This document shows positions 25,170-36,600 of a DNA stretch of 64,000 nucleotides, in pieces. This DNA comes from Inia geoffrensis (taxonomy: Eukaryota > Chordata > Mammalia > Artiodactyla > Iniidae), in the NCBI GenBank assembly GCA_036417435.1, contig CM070907.1, forward strand, positions 63,720,001 through 63,784,000, written 5' to 3'. The translations under genes were made by a program, and so were the position numbers. Position 1 is the first letter of the stretch, and each line of letters opens with the position of its first letter. The notes beneath the pieces were generated by a model, which was not told the origin of the DNA, did not search any database, and saw nothing but the letters and a program-made list of their open reading frames with translations.

Positions 25170-25541
25170 TTTCTTTCTTTCTTTTCTTTTTTTAATGTAA
25201 ATTTATTTATTTTTATTTTTGGCTGTGTTGGGTCTTCATTGCTGCACGTGGGCTTTCTCTAGTTGCGGTGAGTGGAGGCTACTCTTCATTGTGGTGTGCG
25301 GGCTTCTCATTGTGGTGGCTTCTTTTGTTGCAGAGCATGGTCTCTAGGCATGCGGGCTTCAGTAGCTGTGGCATGTGGACTCAGTAGTTGTGGTTTGCAG
25401 GCTCTAGAGTGCAGGCTCAGTAGTTATGGTGCATGGGCTTCATTGCTCCATGGCATGTGGGATCTTCCCAGACCAGGGCTCGAACCTGTGTCCCCTGCAT
25501 TGGCAGGCAGATTCTTAACCACTGTGCCACCAGTGAAGTCC
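25170..25541 (-). mobile_element. long-form CHR SINE with TTTC-rich tail
   Basis: Tail of TTTC units, then TTTGGCTGTGTTGGGTCTTC to CCACCAGTGAAGTCC. Flanks share an ACTGGTAATTTT / CTGGTAATTT duplication. Confidence 0.9.
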
Positions 25542-25559
25542 CACATCTGGTAATTTCCA

Positions 25560-26100
25560 ATCTGTCTCAGTTCCCAAGTACCTCTCATAGTATAAGCATC
25601 TCACCATGCTGAGTTCAATTCTACTACTTGGTTGAATTTTTCAAACAAGACTGCTTTCCTAATCCCCAGCCAACTGCTTCATTACATGCTCACCTGAAGA
25701 AAGTGATCTGATCCAATGCCGAAGAGAAAGACTGGCTGTATTGGGTTTATGAACCAAGAGGTGGTGTATGGGTCTTCAACATGGTACTTTCCTAAAAAGG
25801 TATTTCTAGAGTAATTTTGCCCATATTCAACTTTCAATTTATGCTTTGTCTTTGGAACCAAATCCTTGTTTTAGAACCATCTTCAATAAATATTTATTAA
25901 ATATGAATGAATTGTATCTAAATTGTGAATGAATTGCAGTAGGGATTTTCTACTGCTGTATTTCTCTTAGCAAATAGCAAAGTGCTTGATACAAATTAGA
26001 TATTCAATAGATATGGATTAAATTATTTATTGCAGATTTTTATTCTGGTGCTGTGTAATATCAAAACAAGAGTATGTATTTTTTTTTCAGTGAAAATAGT
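25560..26100. other. intergenic, nothing recognised
   Basis: No gene or named repeat is recognised. Confidence 0.4.
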
Positions 26101-26104
26101 GTCT

Positions 26105-26775
26105 GTATTTACATTTTTAAAAATTGGGGTAAGACTTGCACTCAGTGAAATGCACATGTTTTAAGTGTACAATTCTTTCAGTTTTGGCAAAAATATACAC
26201 CTAGAACCGACACCGCAGTCAAGATATGGAACATTTCCATCACTCCAGAAAGTTCTGTTATGTCACATTGCAGTGAATCCTTACCATTCATAACCAACTA
26301 CTGCTCTGATTTCTATTACTATAGACTAGTTTGATCTGTCTTGAACTTCAAAAAAATCAAATGATATAGAATGTACTTTTCTGTGTCTGGCATCTTTCAT
26401 TCAACATGTTTTTGAGATTCATCCGTGTTACTGTATGTGTCAGTGGATTAGTATTCCATTGTATTCCATTGCATAAATTGTTTTCCATTCTTCTGTTGAT
26501 GAACATTTGGGGTTGTACTTAGCTTTTGGCTATTATGAATAAAGATGCTATGTACATTTGTGGACAAGTTTTGTGTGGACATAAATTTCTCTTGGGTAAA
26601 TGTCTAAAAGTGGAGTTGCTGGGTCATGTGGTAAGTGTATGTTTAAATTCCTAAGAAACTGCTAATTTTCAGAGGTTGTTTCCTTTTTAACCTCCACAAG
26701 CAATGTATGTTGTTTTACATCCTTGCCAGCATTTGGTGTTGTCAGTTTTTTAAATTGTATTGTAAATGTTTTCTT
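26105..26775 (-). mobile_element. L1M 3' end fragment
   Basis: Minus-strand L1 UTR/ORF2 end. Plus-strand text 'ttaagtgtacaattcttt', 'gcagtcaagatatggaac', 'cttttggctattatgaataa' and 'gtggagttgctgggtcat'. Confidence 0.75.
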
Positions 26776-26989
26776 TTTCAATAGATTTCTAAGTTGCCCT
26801 GAATATGAACCACTGAATATTGTGTATGCTTTGGGCCCTGGGTAAAAGCGACTGCTCGTTCAGTGTGGGTTTTGCAAGGCAAGTTGGAGCTTGCAGAAAA
26901 GTATATGTACATTGAAGTGCTTTGGAAAACTTTGGCCCAGTTTGTCTGTTTCAGTGTTTACATGAATCTCTGCACTCTGCCTGTACCTC
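26776..26989. other. intergenic, nothing recognised
   Basis: Unassigned sequence between two L1 fragments. Confidence 0.4.
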
Positions 26990-27540
26990 TCTCTCTCTTG
27001 TCTCTCTTTCTTTGGTAAATTATCTCTAAAATATTATTAAAGTAATCCATGTTCTTGGTAAACAGTAAATAAAGGAGAAAAGTGAAAGGTTCTCTGAACT
27101 CTTGTACTTCTACAATTTCACGGTATCCAAAAATAGCCATTGTTAATATTTTTTGTGCATCTTTTCTCAAATATTCTATGCATTTACTAATATATAGATA
27201 GATATGCATGTATAATTACATATATATGTGTTTTTGGAACAAATAGGATCATAGTATAAATACTATTCTGCAACAGGCTTTTACTTAATAATCTTGAAAC
27301 TTTTAAAATATCAGCACCTAAGTGTAATCTTTCTTTTAAGCAAACTCTTAAAACTGTATTTCAAAGTACAGATTTATAATTTTACCAGTTGCCTATGCTG
27401 GTTATCTTAGGTTAATTCTAAGATTTAGCATTACAAACAATGTTGCATACACATTTTTTTTTAATGTATCATGCAGGTATATCCAAAGAGTGAATTATTA
27501 GCGGTGGAATTGCACAGTTTGCTGAAGCTTTATTTTCAGC
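26990..27540 (-). mobile_element. second L1M-type 3' end fragment (different UTR)
   Basis: Landmarks in plus-strand order: 'aagtaatccatgttcttgg', 'gccattgttaatatttttt', 'ataggatcatagtataaat' and 'acaaacaatgttgcatac'. This is the UTR type also seen at 50.1 and 60.4 kb. Confidence 0.55.
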
Positions 27541-27559
27541 TGAAGTGTATGTAGTTTCA

Positions 27560-28262
27560 GGATATGAACAGCTCATTGGAAATTGCTAGTAAACACAGGG
27601 TCGTGTGTGTTTCCACAGCCTCTTTTGTCAAGAGACCTTTGACAAAAGGAAAAGGTGACCTTGAAAGAAAGGTCTTTGTCTTTATCTTTTGTAGATCCTC
27701 CTTTGGCCATCTACAATTCACTAATAATTAGCAGTCATTCATAACCGTCTTCTGAAACCGAAGACAGCTTTTCTAGAGACTAAAATTGTCATCACCATAA
27801 TTCACTCAAAATCTAATCTATTATTCTAGGAAACGAATATATTGTTACAATTCCATTATTATCTTAAGATAGAACAATAATGCTGACATTGCCACTAAAA
27901 ATAGCTGGCTGGGCAACTGTTCAGACAAATGTCACAAAAGAGTTTGCCCTTTGCTTGCTGCTGATCCATTTAGCAATCTTCTCTGCTTATTTCCCCAAAA
28001 GATTTGAGACATCTATGCTGCAAGGACAAGTGCTTCAAGACAACACCATCAGCAGACTAAAGGACAAAAGGCAGACGGTAAAAGGGAGGGTGAGGGGAAC
28101 TTATTTTTCTAAGAAATTAGCTTAAGAAAGGCCCAGAACTTAGTTCTGAGCTTCTTAGTAAACTAGGTAGAGAGACAAAGAGGCTGAGTTATAGAGCATG
28201 CCATTTTCTAGCACAGAGGTTCTCAGTTTTATGAGATAGAACAATTCTTCTATTTATTAATT
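27560..28262. other. non-repetitive-looking intergenic segment with an 81-codon frame
   Basis: One of the few stretches here without an evident repeat. An open frame at 27880-28125 has a hydrophobic segment (ALCLLLIHLAIFSAYF) then a basic tail. I recognise no product and see no promoter or splice context, so I do not call a gene. Confidence 0.3.
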
Positions 28263-28269
28263 AAAAAAA

Positions 28270-28592
28270 ATTTTTTTACATTAATTTGTTTAATTTATTT
28301 ATTTTTGGCTGCATTGGGTTTTCGTTGCTGCGTGCAGGCTTTCTCTAGTTGGTGCTACCCTTCGCTGTGTTGCCCTGACTTCTCATTGTTGTGGCTTCTC
28401 TTATTATGGAGCACAGGCTCTAGGTGTGCCAGCTCAGTACTTGTGGCTCGTGGGTTCTAGAGTGCAGCTCAGTAGTTGTGGTGCACGGGCTTAGTTGCTC
28501 CGAGGCATGTGGGATCTTCCTGGACCAAGGCTCGAACCCGTGTCCCTTGCATTGGCAGGCAGATTCTTAACCACTGCGCCACCAGGGAAGCG
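28270..28592 (-). mobile_element. long-form CHR SINE
   Basis: TTTGGCTGCATTGGGTTTTC to CCACCAGGGAAGCGC on the minus strand. It is more diverged than the other copies, with a short internal deletion in the 'ctctagttggtgctaccc' area. Confidence 0.88.
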
Positions 28593-29149
28593 CACTTTTT
28601 TTTATAACAAATGCCTTCTTATTATCCTGAAATGGGGTTTATGGATAATATACCATATAATACAGCATACCATTTAAAACGAATATAAAGTCATAACTCT
28701 AGTATATCAGAGAAATTAAAGGTAAGTACTGTATAGTAAAATAATGCATATTTTAACACGTATATGTCCAGGCATGACTATGCTGGAAGGCAAACAAAGT
28801 TACCACATGCTTTATCTATAGGAAGAATCACTTTGAATGCAACAGCTACAAATGCAGCTTAGTTCAGGTGTGTTGCCTACTCAGCTACCACCAGCCTAAT
28901 TGATGGTGATGATATAATTTTCCTAACTGGTGAAGAATTCTTTTTAAATCCTGAAAAAGAGCATAGTCTCCTCCCAATTTACTTGGGTTTTAAATTCTTA
29001 GGAAATTAAGTGATATTGAAATTGAACAAAAATTTCTTTGTATTTACATGTAAAGTGGATTTTTTTCTAGGCTCATAAGCAGCCTTTTTTTTTTTTTTCC
29101 TTCTTACATGGAAGTCTGATGAGATATGAAAAATGGTGCAGAATGTGGA
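28593..29149. other. intergenic, nothing recognised
   Basis: AT-rich. T-run at about 29085-29098. Confidence 0.4.
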
Positions 29150-29275
29150 ACAATTTTCACTGTGCAGGACTGCCCTGTGCATTGCAGGCTGCAGAGCATC
29201 TATGGTCTCTGCCAACACTACGTGCGAGAAGTTCTTCCCTCCCACCATTGGGACAACCACTTTAGAAATCCTTTT
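29150..29275 (+). mobile_element. MER20-like hAT fragment
   Basis: Contains GCCCTGTGCATTGCAGGCTG, AGCATCTATGGTCTCTGCC and a 'gggacaaccac' end, the order seen in MER20. Confidence 0.5.
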
Positions 29276-29309
29276 GGCATTATTTGTTAAAATCTGCATT
29301 TCTCATGAC

Positions 29310-29790
29310 CCACTCATCTACTCCTAGTTATATACATATCAGAAATGAGTACATATGTGCATCAAAAATCGTGTTCAAGAATGTTTGCAGCAACATTATT
29401 CCTAATGGCTCCAAATGGAAACAACTCACATCCCCTCAACGGAGGAACGGATAAATAGTGCCATAGTCACACAAAGGAATAACATGCAACATTGAAAATG
29501 AACAAATTGCTGCTGCAGAAAACACGGAGAAATCTCACAACGTTTAGTGACAGAGCCACACACAGAAGAATACATACTGTATGATTCCAAAAGTTCAAAC
29601 ACAGGTAAAACTAATTTATAGTATTTGTTGGAATAATGCCTGGTGGGGGAATGAAGTGCGTTTCTGTGGTACTGATGGAGTTCTATTTCTTGATCTGGTT
29701 GGGGTTTACATGGGTGTGTTTGCTTTGTGATAATTCATTATCAGCAGAGGAGTGAGTATGAAAACAATTCTACAGGATGAGACTGGTTAA
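29310..29790 (+). mobile_element. L1 3' end, plus strand
   Basis: Sense-orientation L1 end: 'ctactcctagttatatac', 'caacattattcctaatgg', 'gaacggataaatagtgcc' and 'gtatgattccaaaagttc'. It lies about 300 bp upstream of the CCDC81 promoter region. Confidence 0.75.
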
Positions 29791-30142
29791 GTGTAAAAGG
29801 AAGGGGGGGAAATGACTGTAATGAAAAAAAAAAAAAAGTCAACTCCCTCCCCAAACCTCCTGCCCTCCATTTCCTATGAGGGGAGCCTAGGAAAAATCGA
29901 ACCCGAGAAACAAATTCCAGCTCACAGTCAAACCCTCAAACAGACCCAGAGACTCAAAAGTCCATCACTCGGGGCAAAAGGTTTTCCCAGATTTTGCCCA
30001 AGGTGATTGCAAAAGCGACCAAGTCTCTTCGCTGCCCAGGGTAAGAGGGTAAGGAAAAAACAAAGTTTGAAAACATTAAGTTACTTCCCAATCTCTTCCC
30101 GGGATCACCCGGGCCACCTGGGACCCGACTCGATCCACCTAA

Positions 30143-30154
30143 GGGGGCGGGGCC
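30143..30154 (+). promoter_or_regulatory. GC box (Sp/KLF-type)
   Basis: GGGGGCGGGGCC, a canonical GC box within the CpG-rich block. Confidence 0.6.
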
Positions 30155-30167
30155 GAGGCCCTACTCT

Positions 30168-30181
30168 GACTCCCTGGCAAC
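30168..30181 (+). promoter_or_regulatory. RFX X-box-like site
   Basis: GACTCCCTGGCAAC matches the 14-nt X-box pattern GTHNYYATRRNAAC at 12 of 14 positions, with a perfect 3' half. RFX factors drive many ciliary genes and CCDC81 is one of that class, so the site is plausible but unproven. Confidence 0.45.
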
Positions 30182-30196
30182 GGAGCAAGCCTTTGT

Positions 30197-30210
30197 CGCG
30201 TCCTAGCAAC
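30197..30210 (+). promoter_or_regulatory. second RFX half site
   Basis: CGCGTCCTAGCAAC has a perfect 3' X-box half (TAGCAAC) and a weak 5' half. It lies 15 bp downstream of the first site in the same orientation. Confidence 0.35.
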
Positions 30211-30567
30211 ACGCTCCTCCCTCCCCTTGACTGGCCTGCCCTCCCTCGGTCCCCCTACCTTGCTCACCGCTCCGGCATACACTCTCACTGGGCCACTTGG
30301 TGGTCCCGAGGGCTTGGATTTGCACTTTCTGATTCAAGCGCCAGACAGCTCTCTGAGTTCCTGTAGTCGGAGCCTTTCCCGGAGAGCCAGAGTGGGGAAG
30401 GGACGGCGAGAAAAAAAAGTTTAAGAAAGAAAAAAAAAAAATCAAGATTTGGTAATTTTTATTTTTAAGACACATCCAAATTTCCCAGGAGAGTGGGAAA
30501 ATCACGTTTGTGTAAACTCCAGGAAGAAAACAGACAGTCTGAAGACCCAGCCGACTGGGGGCTGGAG

Positions 30568-30646
30568 ATTTCGGACACCATCGTCCCTTCCCTGCAGGAC
30601 CTAGGCAGGCACGTGATGCACACGCTGCCCTCGCTGAGCAAGGAGG
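30568..30646 (+). CDS. CCDC81: CCDC81 exon 1 (coding part)
   Basis: The frame SDTIVPSLQDLGRHVMHTLP leads into SKE and a strong GGTAAGC donor at 30647. Known orthologues, as I remember them, start with Met directly before the Leu/Ser-Asp-Thr-Ile stretch. Here that codon is ATT (30568-30570), and no ATG occurs in any frame between 30100 and 30615. The first ATG is 30616-30618, in frame, 16 codons later. Translation probably starts there, removing the N-terminal end of HU domain 1, unless a non-AUG start is used. The frame is open upstream to 30469 without a Met. The exon ends in phase 1. Confidence 0.85.
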
Positions 30647-33600
30647 GTAAGCGACATGGGGCAGGGGGCCCTGGGAATGAACCTTTACCTGCTTGGGGGT
30701 CAAGGCGGAGACCTTCTTCCCTATCCCTTGTCTCTGGCGGGCCTTGAGTGGCCGTGTGGCCTTGGCAACCTCATGCTGGACGTCCAAATACACTTTCTTT
30801 ATTGACTTCTTTAATGAGAGAAAGGGGCCAGCTGAGGGTTTTTATAAATTTATTTATTTTACTTTTGGCTGCCTTGGGTCTTCGTTGCTGACAGCGGGCT
30901 TTCTTTAGTTGTGGTGAGTGGGGCTACTCTTCCTTGCTGTGTGTGGGCTTCTCATTGCGGTGGCTTTTCTTGCGGAGCACAGGCTCTAGGTGCACACGCT
31001 TCAGTCGTTGTGGCTGGCGGGCTCTAGAGCGCAGGCTCAGTAGTTGTGGTGCACGGGCTTAGTTGCTCTGTGGCATGTGGGATCTTCTGGGACCAGGGCT
31101 CGAACCGGTGTCCCCTGCATTGGCAGGCAGATTCTTAACCACTGCACCACCAGGGAAGCCCCAGCTGAGGGTCTTTGATTAAACAAGATAATGTATACAC
31201 AGGGCTTAGCTCAGGGACTAGCACAGAGTAAGTGCTCAATAAACGTTAGCTGAAACAACCACCCCAAAAGGGCTCCTTCTCATAATTCATGCAAAGACAA
31301 GGCTACTTTTGTTGCCAGTGGTATCTTGGGGTTGTGTTAAGAAAGTGAGATAAAACAAAAAAACTGGGTGTTTGGAAGAAGACCTGACATCTTCTCATAG
31401 AAAACTTACCTGGCTTGGTTAAAAACACAGTTTCTTAAAAAAGTGACCCTAAAGTGACACTGAGATCTGTCTGCAAGCAACAGGAGCCCTTGGGAAGAAA
31501 GGTGCTCCAGAAATGCAAGCCATTATTGCTATTAAGTCATTGTAACTTAGGGATGATGCTTAGGCTTTAACCAAACGATTTTAGGAGACAAAATAAATAG
31601 GAGTACATGCCTCTTCTTTCTCTTTCCCCTGCATCATTCCTATTTTTCCTGTTAATTCTAAAAGAAGTGTTTAAAATAATGGTTTTATGGATTTTTAAAT
31701 ATTTGCCATACATATTTGTAAATTTATATATAATTTCTTCAATTCAAGTATTTTGAGAACTTACTATGTGCTGGGCACTAGAGGACTGATGTTGAGCAAA
31801 ACCTCGGAATTTACAATCTAATGGGGAAGATACACATTAACCAAGTAGTCACAGAAATAAATATAAATTTACATTTAGTCAGTGCCACTAAGGAAGTGCA
31901 TGGTACAATAAGAACTTTTAATGAGGGTGAGGATGGGGGTGTGTGTCAAGATTTGCTGAAGAAGGGAAGATTTGAGCTGAGATGTGAAGAATGAGTTGGA
32001 ATTGTTATGAAACCAACTTGGGTCCATTTGCCCAATGTGCAGCAGTCAATCTACTGACACCAGGTTGTGGTGAAGGAAAGTATAGCCTTTATTGCAGGGC
32101 CAAGCAAGGAGAATGGGAAGCTCATGCTCAAAAGAACCGAATTCCTCGATGGCTTTCAGGGAAGGGTTTTTAAAGACAGTGTGAGGGAGAGGGTTGCAGG
32201 GTGCATGATCAGCTCGTGTATGATTCTATGCTTCATTGATGTTGAGGTAAGAGGGTGATGTTTCGGGAATATCAGTCACCAACCTTCTAATTCCAACCTG
32301 TCTGGGATCTACATGCTTGTGGTCTGCATGCAGTTAACTTCCTCCACCTGGTGGGGCTTTTAAGTATCTGCAAAACAACTCAAGGATAGGGCTCAGGACA
32401 TTATCTTTAGCCCTTGAAGAGGAAATGAAAGTTCTTGACTTTGCTTTATGGCTAAACTCTTTTTTTTTTTATTTTTATTTTTGACTGCATTGGGTCTTCG
32501 TTGCGGTGCACGGACTTCTCATTGTTGTGGCTTCTCTTGTTGCGGAGCACGGGCTCTAGGCACGTGGGCTTCAGTAGTTGTGGCTCGTGGGCTGTAGAGC
32601 ACAGGCTCAGTAGTTGTGGCGCATGGACTTAGTTGCTCCATGGCATGTGGGATCTTCCTGGACAAGGGCTCGAACCATGCCCCCTGCATTGGCAGGCGGA
32701 TTCTTAACCACTGTGCCACCAGGGAAGCCCTATGGCTAAACTCCTATTATTTTGTCTTGCTTGACTGTTTCCTTCGTTTTTGCAGTTTCTCATTTCTCTG
32801 ATTAAATTTGCTGTTTGGAACTCGGGGAAGGCCTAGGAGGCTAAAGCTTTCCTACAAGCAATAGGCAGGGGACACAGAGAGTGTGGGCTTTGTCCCTGGG
32901 AAGGCCCCACAGCGTCCTGCTAGGTTTCAGAATTTAGTAGGTGAAATGGACCAGTTGAATAGGGAGTGGAGGGGAGGTGAGAGTGTTCTTGGCAGAGAGA
33001 ATAGCAAGAGCAAAAGCTCTGGAGGGAGGGAGCACGGTGTGATTGAGGAGCTGAAAGAAGGGCAACATGCTCTGTAGCGCTATAGCTGCACTAGGGAATG
33101 TGTTCGTAAAGGAGGCTGGAGGGAAATGGAGGGGTCAGGTTAGGCATGGCCTCATAAGTCACGTTAAGGATGTTGGCTTTTATGTTCAGCCTGAGGGAAA
33201 GCTGTTAAGTGTTTTGAGTGGAGCTAAAGGAGGAGCTGAATGACATGGTCAAATTTGCATTTTGAGAAGACTGGTCTGGTGGCAATGTGGAGAATGAATT
33301 GGAGGGTCAAGAATGCCTATAACAGTAACCTAAGTGGGAATGAGTCATCTGAATTCACTCTTGGTTTGAACTGGCAACAGTAAAAATGGAGAGAAGTGGG
33401 CAGACTGAAAGGCTATTTGGAGAAAAACTCTACAAATTATAGTGACGGCCTGGATATAGAGGTGACAGAGAAGGGGAATTTCAAGGATGCCTTCTGAGTC
33501 CCCAGCTTATGTAACTGAGTAAATGATGGGACCATTTGTTGAGATTGAAACCCTGGGAAAAGGACAGCATTCAAGGGAAGGAAAATCCAAGTTAAAGTGC

Positions 33601-36600
33601 CTTCGTGAGATATGCAGGAAGGCAGGTGGGTACACAGGTCTGCAACCTCAAAAGACCAGAGGGCGTCTGGGCTTCTAAGTAAACATTTGGGGTCATCTGC
33701 ATATTGGTGGTCATTAAAGCCCTGGGCATAGATGTGACTGCTAAGGCAGAAAGTATAGAGTGAAAAGGGAAGGCAGCTTGGGGTTGTCTTGAGAAACTCC
33801 AACATTTAACATCTCCCGGGTTGAGGAAGGTAAGCTTGCAAAGGAGACTGAGAAGAAATACCTAGAGAGGTAAGAAAACCCAGGAGAGAGTAGTGTCTCA
33901 CAAAAGCCAAAAGGACAGGGGCTTAAAGGAGGAGGGAGTGGTCAGAGAGGTGAACAATTAGACAAGTCCATTGAATTTATTGACAAGGAGACCATTGGTG
34001 ATTTCAGCAAGACCTTTATTGATTGAATGACAGAAGCAGACATCAAATGACTATTTACTTAACTTTCACAAATGACCCACTGTAAAGGAGACGAAGATAA
34101 ACTCCCAGTACCAGCAAACCACACACATTAATTTTTCATCATTGTGTGTGTTAAGGCCTGCTGCTTTCATATGTTTCACCAAAGTTTAATATTATGTAGT
34201 TATAGTACTTAGAGGGTACCATCATCATTTTACAGATATGAACTGGTTGAAACTATTGAAGACTACATAGCCAGCAATCCATGAAGGCAGGAAGGCTGTA
34301 GGTCTTCAGACACACCGCACACTGGTGTTTCTGCTGTACTGTGCTCTGGGAATATGTTTCCTTGTCCAAGTCACTCTGTAATAATTTGCTGTGTTTGTAT
34401 ATCAGTATTTTAATTTTAGAAGATGTTTTATAAAGTCAGGGGGCTTGTCTTTTCATATTAATATCTATTTCAGGTACATATTATTCTATAATTTACATAA
34501 TGGGCACTTGGCCCTTTTTTTATAATGATTATATATAAGGTACAGTATTCCTGCTTGGAATACACTTGGCATTGTGTTTAAAAATATGGTTTTGAATGCA
34601 CAAAATGTTTAGAATTTGAAGTCAGATGAAGGTTGAATTGAATATAGAAGGTATGTTCAGGGATTATTTCTCATGATTCTTGGTATTTCAGTATTTGATG
34701 AAAATAAATAATTACCTCACCTTTCCTAAAAAGCATATTCTTTAATTTGCTTTTTAGACTGGATTAAAATTATTTTTCTTTTGAGGTTTAGTGATACCTT
34801 TTCTGACACTTTGGGATATAGAAAATATCAAAGTTAGAAATCACAGTCTGTAAGATTTCCAAATCTATTCCATTTGAATTGCAGGAGTCTAAAACTTTCT
34901 AAAGGAAATCTTGTACATGTTTTCCTTTTCCTTCAGTGAAAAATATCAAATTTCAGTTTAGAATAATAACTCTGCTCTTATATGACTTTGCCTATTAGAT
35001 TTTATAGAGTAAAAGGACACAGGGGACTTGAATGTATCATTCCAATGAGGAAAGACAATCTTCAAATTTCTAATTAAGCTCAGTCAAGTCTTTCCACTAG
35101 GGTTTGGTTGCAAGCTATCTAGTTTCTCCTGGCCCTAATTAAATCATTTCCTTTGGTTAGATTGTTTTCCTGAAATTTGAGCTTCATATCATGAGTCTAG
35201 GTGAAAGGCTTCACAGTTTTGCTTTGAAAAGTCTCCATGTACGTCTGGATGTTGAGATTATGTATCATTAGTGAATTAATAACATTTTTAGTCATGATGA
35301 AAAATTGAACTCAGAAAACAGTTGGGACTGTTTGAAAGCCCTTATTAGTTCTTAGCAGCCAGCAGTAGAATCCTTTTGTCTGCTGGGCGGGGGGTGGGGG
35401 GGGGGGTGGGGGGGGTGGGGAGGAGCAGTGGGAAATGCAGTAGGATGGGATGGAATAGAAGAAATACCTGATTATCGTAAACTGTATATCCGTGGTTTGG
35501 AGTGAAGGCTAGAATCTTGGCATTTGGCTCACTGTAGCATGCAGCCCTCGTTTTCTTGGTGACTGAGTAAGTTTCCATCACCCAACTTGTTCCTAGATGC
35601 TCATAAGAGTCACTGCTACTTCTTGTTGCCTAACCTGCTCTTTCCCTGGCATATTAAAAATATTTATAACCCTGATATACTGGATTAAAAGACTGCAATT
35701 TTCTGCTGTAGGTAGTGGTTTAAACCATTAGGGAAAACAGTTATACCAATAAACCAAGCAGTTTCTAAAATGGGGAAAGAATTGGTTTTTGTCTCCAACT
35801 GCATCTATGACCTGAGGTGGCAACCTGGTAAATGCCACTGTTCTTGATCCTTTATTTTGAGAATTAAAACAACTCTCTTTTCGTTTGTCAAGAGTTCATC
35901 AGTGAAACGTATCTGTAATAAACTCCTGGCTAGGTTTGGAATGGAAATGTCAACACAGACATAGTGTTCTTTATTTATGAATATTAGTTATAACTAGAGT
36001 ATACCTTCATATCATACATTAACACTTGAGTTATTGGCAACTACTTATTTTTCTACCACAGTTTTTTGGGAACACAGCTCAGAACAAGAAAATAAGCCTA
36101 GAAGGCCTCTCTTTGACCATTCAAAGTACTAGTAGCAGAGAGAAGCAACAGCTGGGGGCCAACAGTGACAAATGAGAGTGAAAAGCAGAGTCAAGAATTT
36201 AGCCAAAATAGAAGTACAGAAACAGTTAGTGTACAGACAACAGCCTTTCACGCCTTAGTGGTCCCTGGCCGTCTTCCTGTGTTATAGAATGGTGCAAGAA
36301 TGAATGTTCATGTTAATCAGATACTAGAGTAGACCCTTAGAGGTTTGTTGAATGGGTCATTAATAAAAGGCTATATTATACTTGGTTAACTCTACTTATA
36401 GAATAAAGGGAAAGGAGTGACAGATTTCCCTTTATTCTAGGAAGAGTTTCTTCAGAAATGCCTTCTTCTTTCCCTCCCCCTCCTCCCTTTCTCCCTGTCC
36501 CCCATCCTCTTACTCCTCCTCCTTCACATTTTGGGAACTTAAAGGGGTGGCTTTACTTACCAGGAAAATTAACTTTGGAGAATGACCTTATCTTCTGTTA

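Larger units (their letters stand above)
30080..30420 (+). promoter_or_regulatory. CCDC81: CCDC81 promoter / CpG-rich region
   Basis: The GC- and CpG-rich block stands out in an AT-rich window and lies just upstream of the first CCDC81 exon. It contains a GC box (GGGGGCGGGGCC at 30143-30154) and two RFX X-box-like sites. No TATA box is seen. It has no ATG at all, so scanning from any start within it reaches 30616 first. The transcription start itself cannot be placed from sequence. Confidence 0.65.

Noticed and set aside
27880..28125. 81-codon frame with a hydrophobic segment
   Set aside because: No homology that I recognise and no promoter or splice context, so it is kept only as a regional note.
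30007..30366. 119-codon plus-strand frame through the promoter
   Set aside because: It begins at a non-ATG codon, lies in the CpG-rich block, is Pro/Arg/Ser-biased and has no recognised product.
30493..30747. GTG-initiated 84-codon frame covering CCDC81 exon 1
   Set aside because: GTG is not a usual nuclear start in mammals, and the frame runs past the splice donor at 30647 into intron.
30203..30793. 196-codon minus-strand open frame across the CCDC81 promoter and exon 1
   Set aside because: It is antisense to a conserved exon, GC-driven, and shows no recognisable domain.
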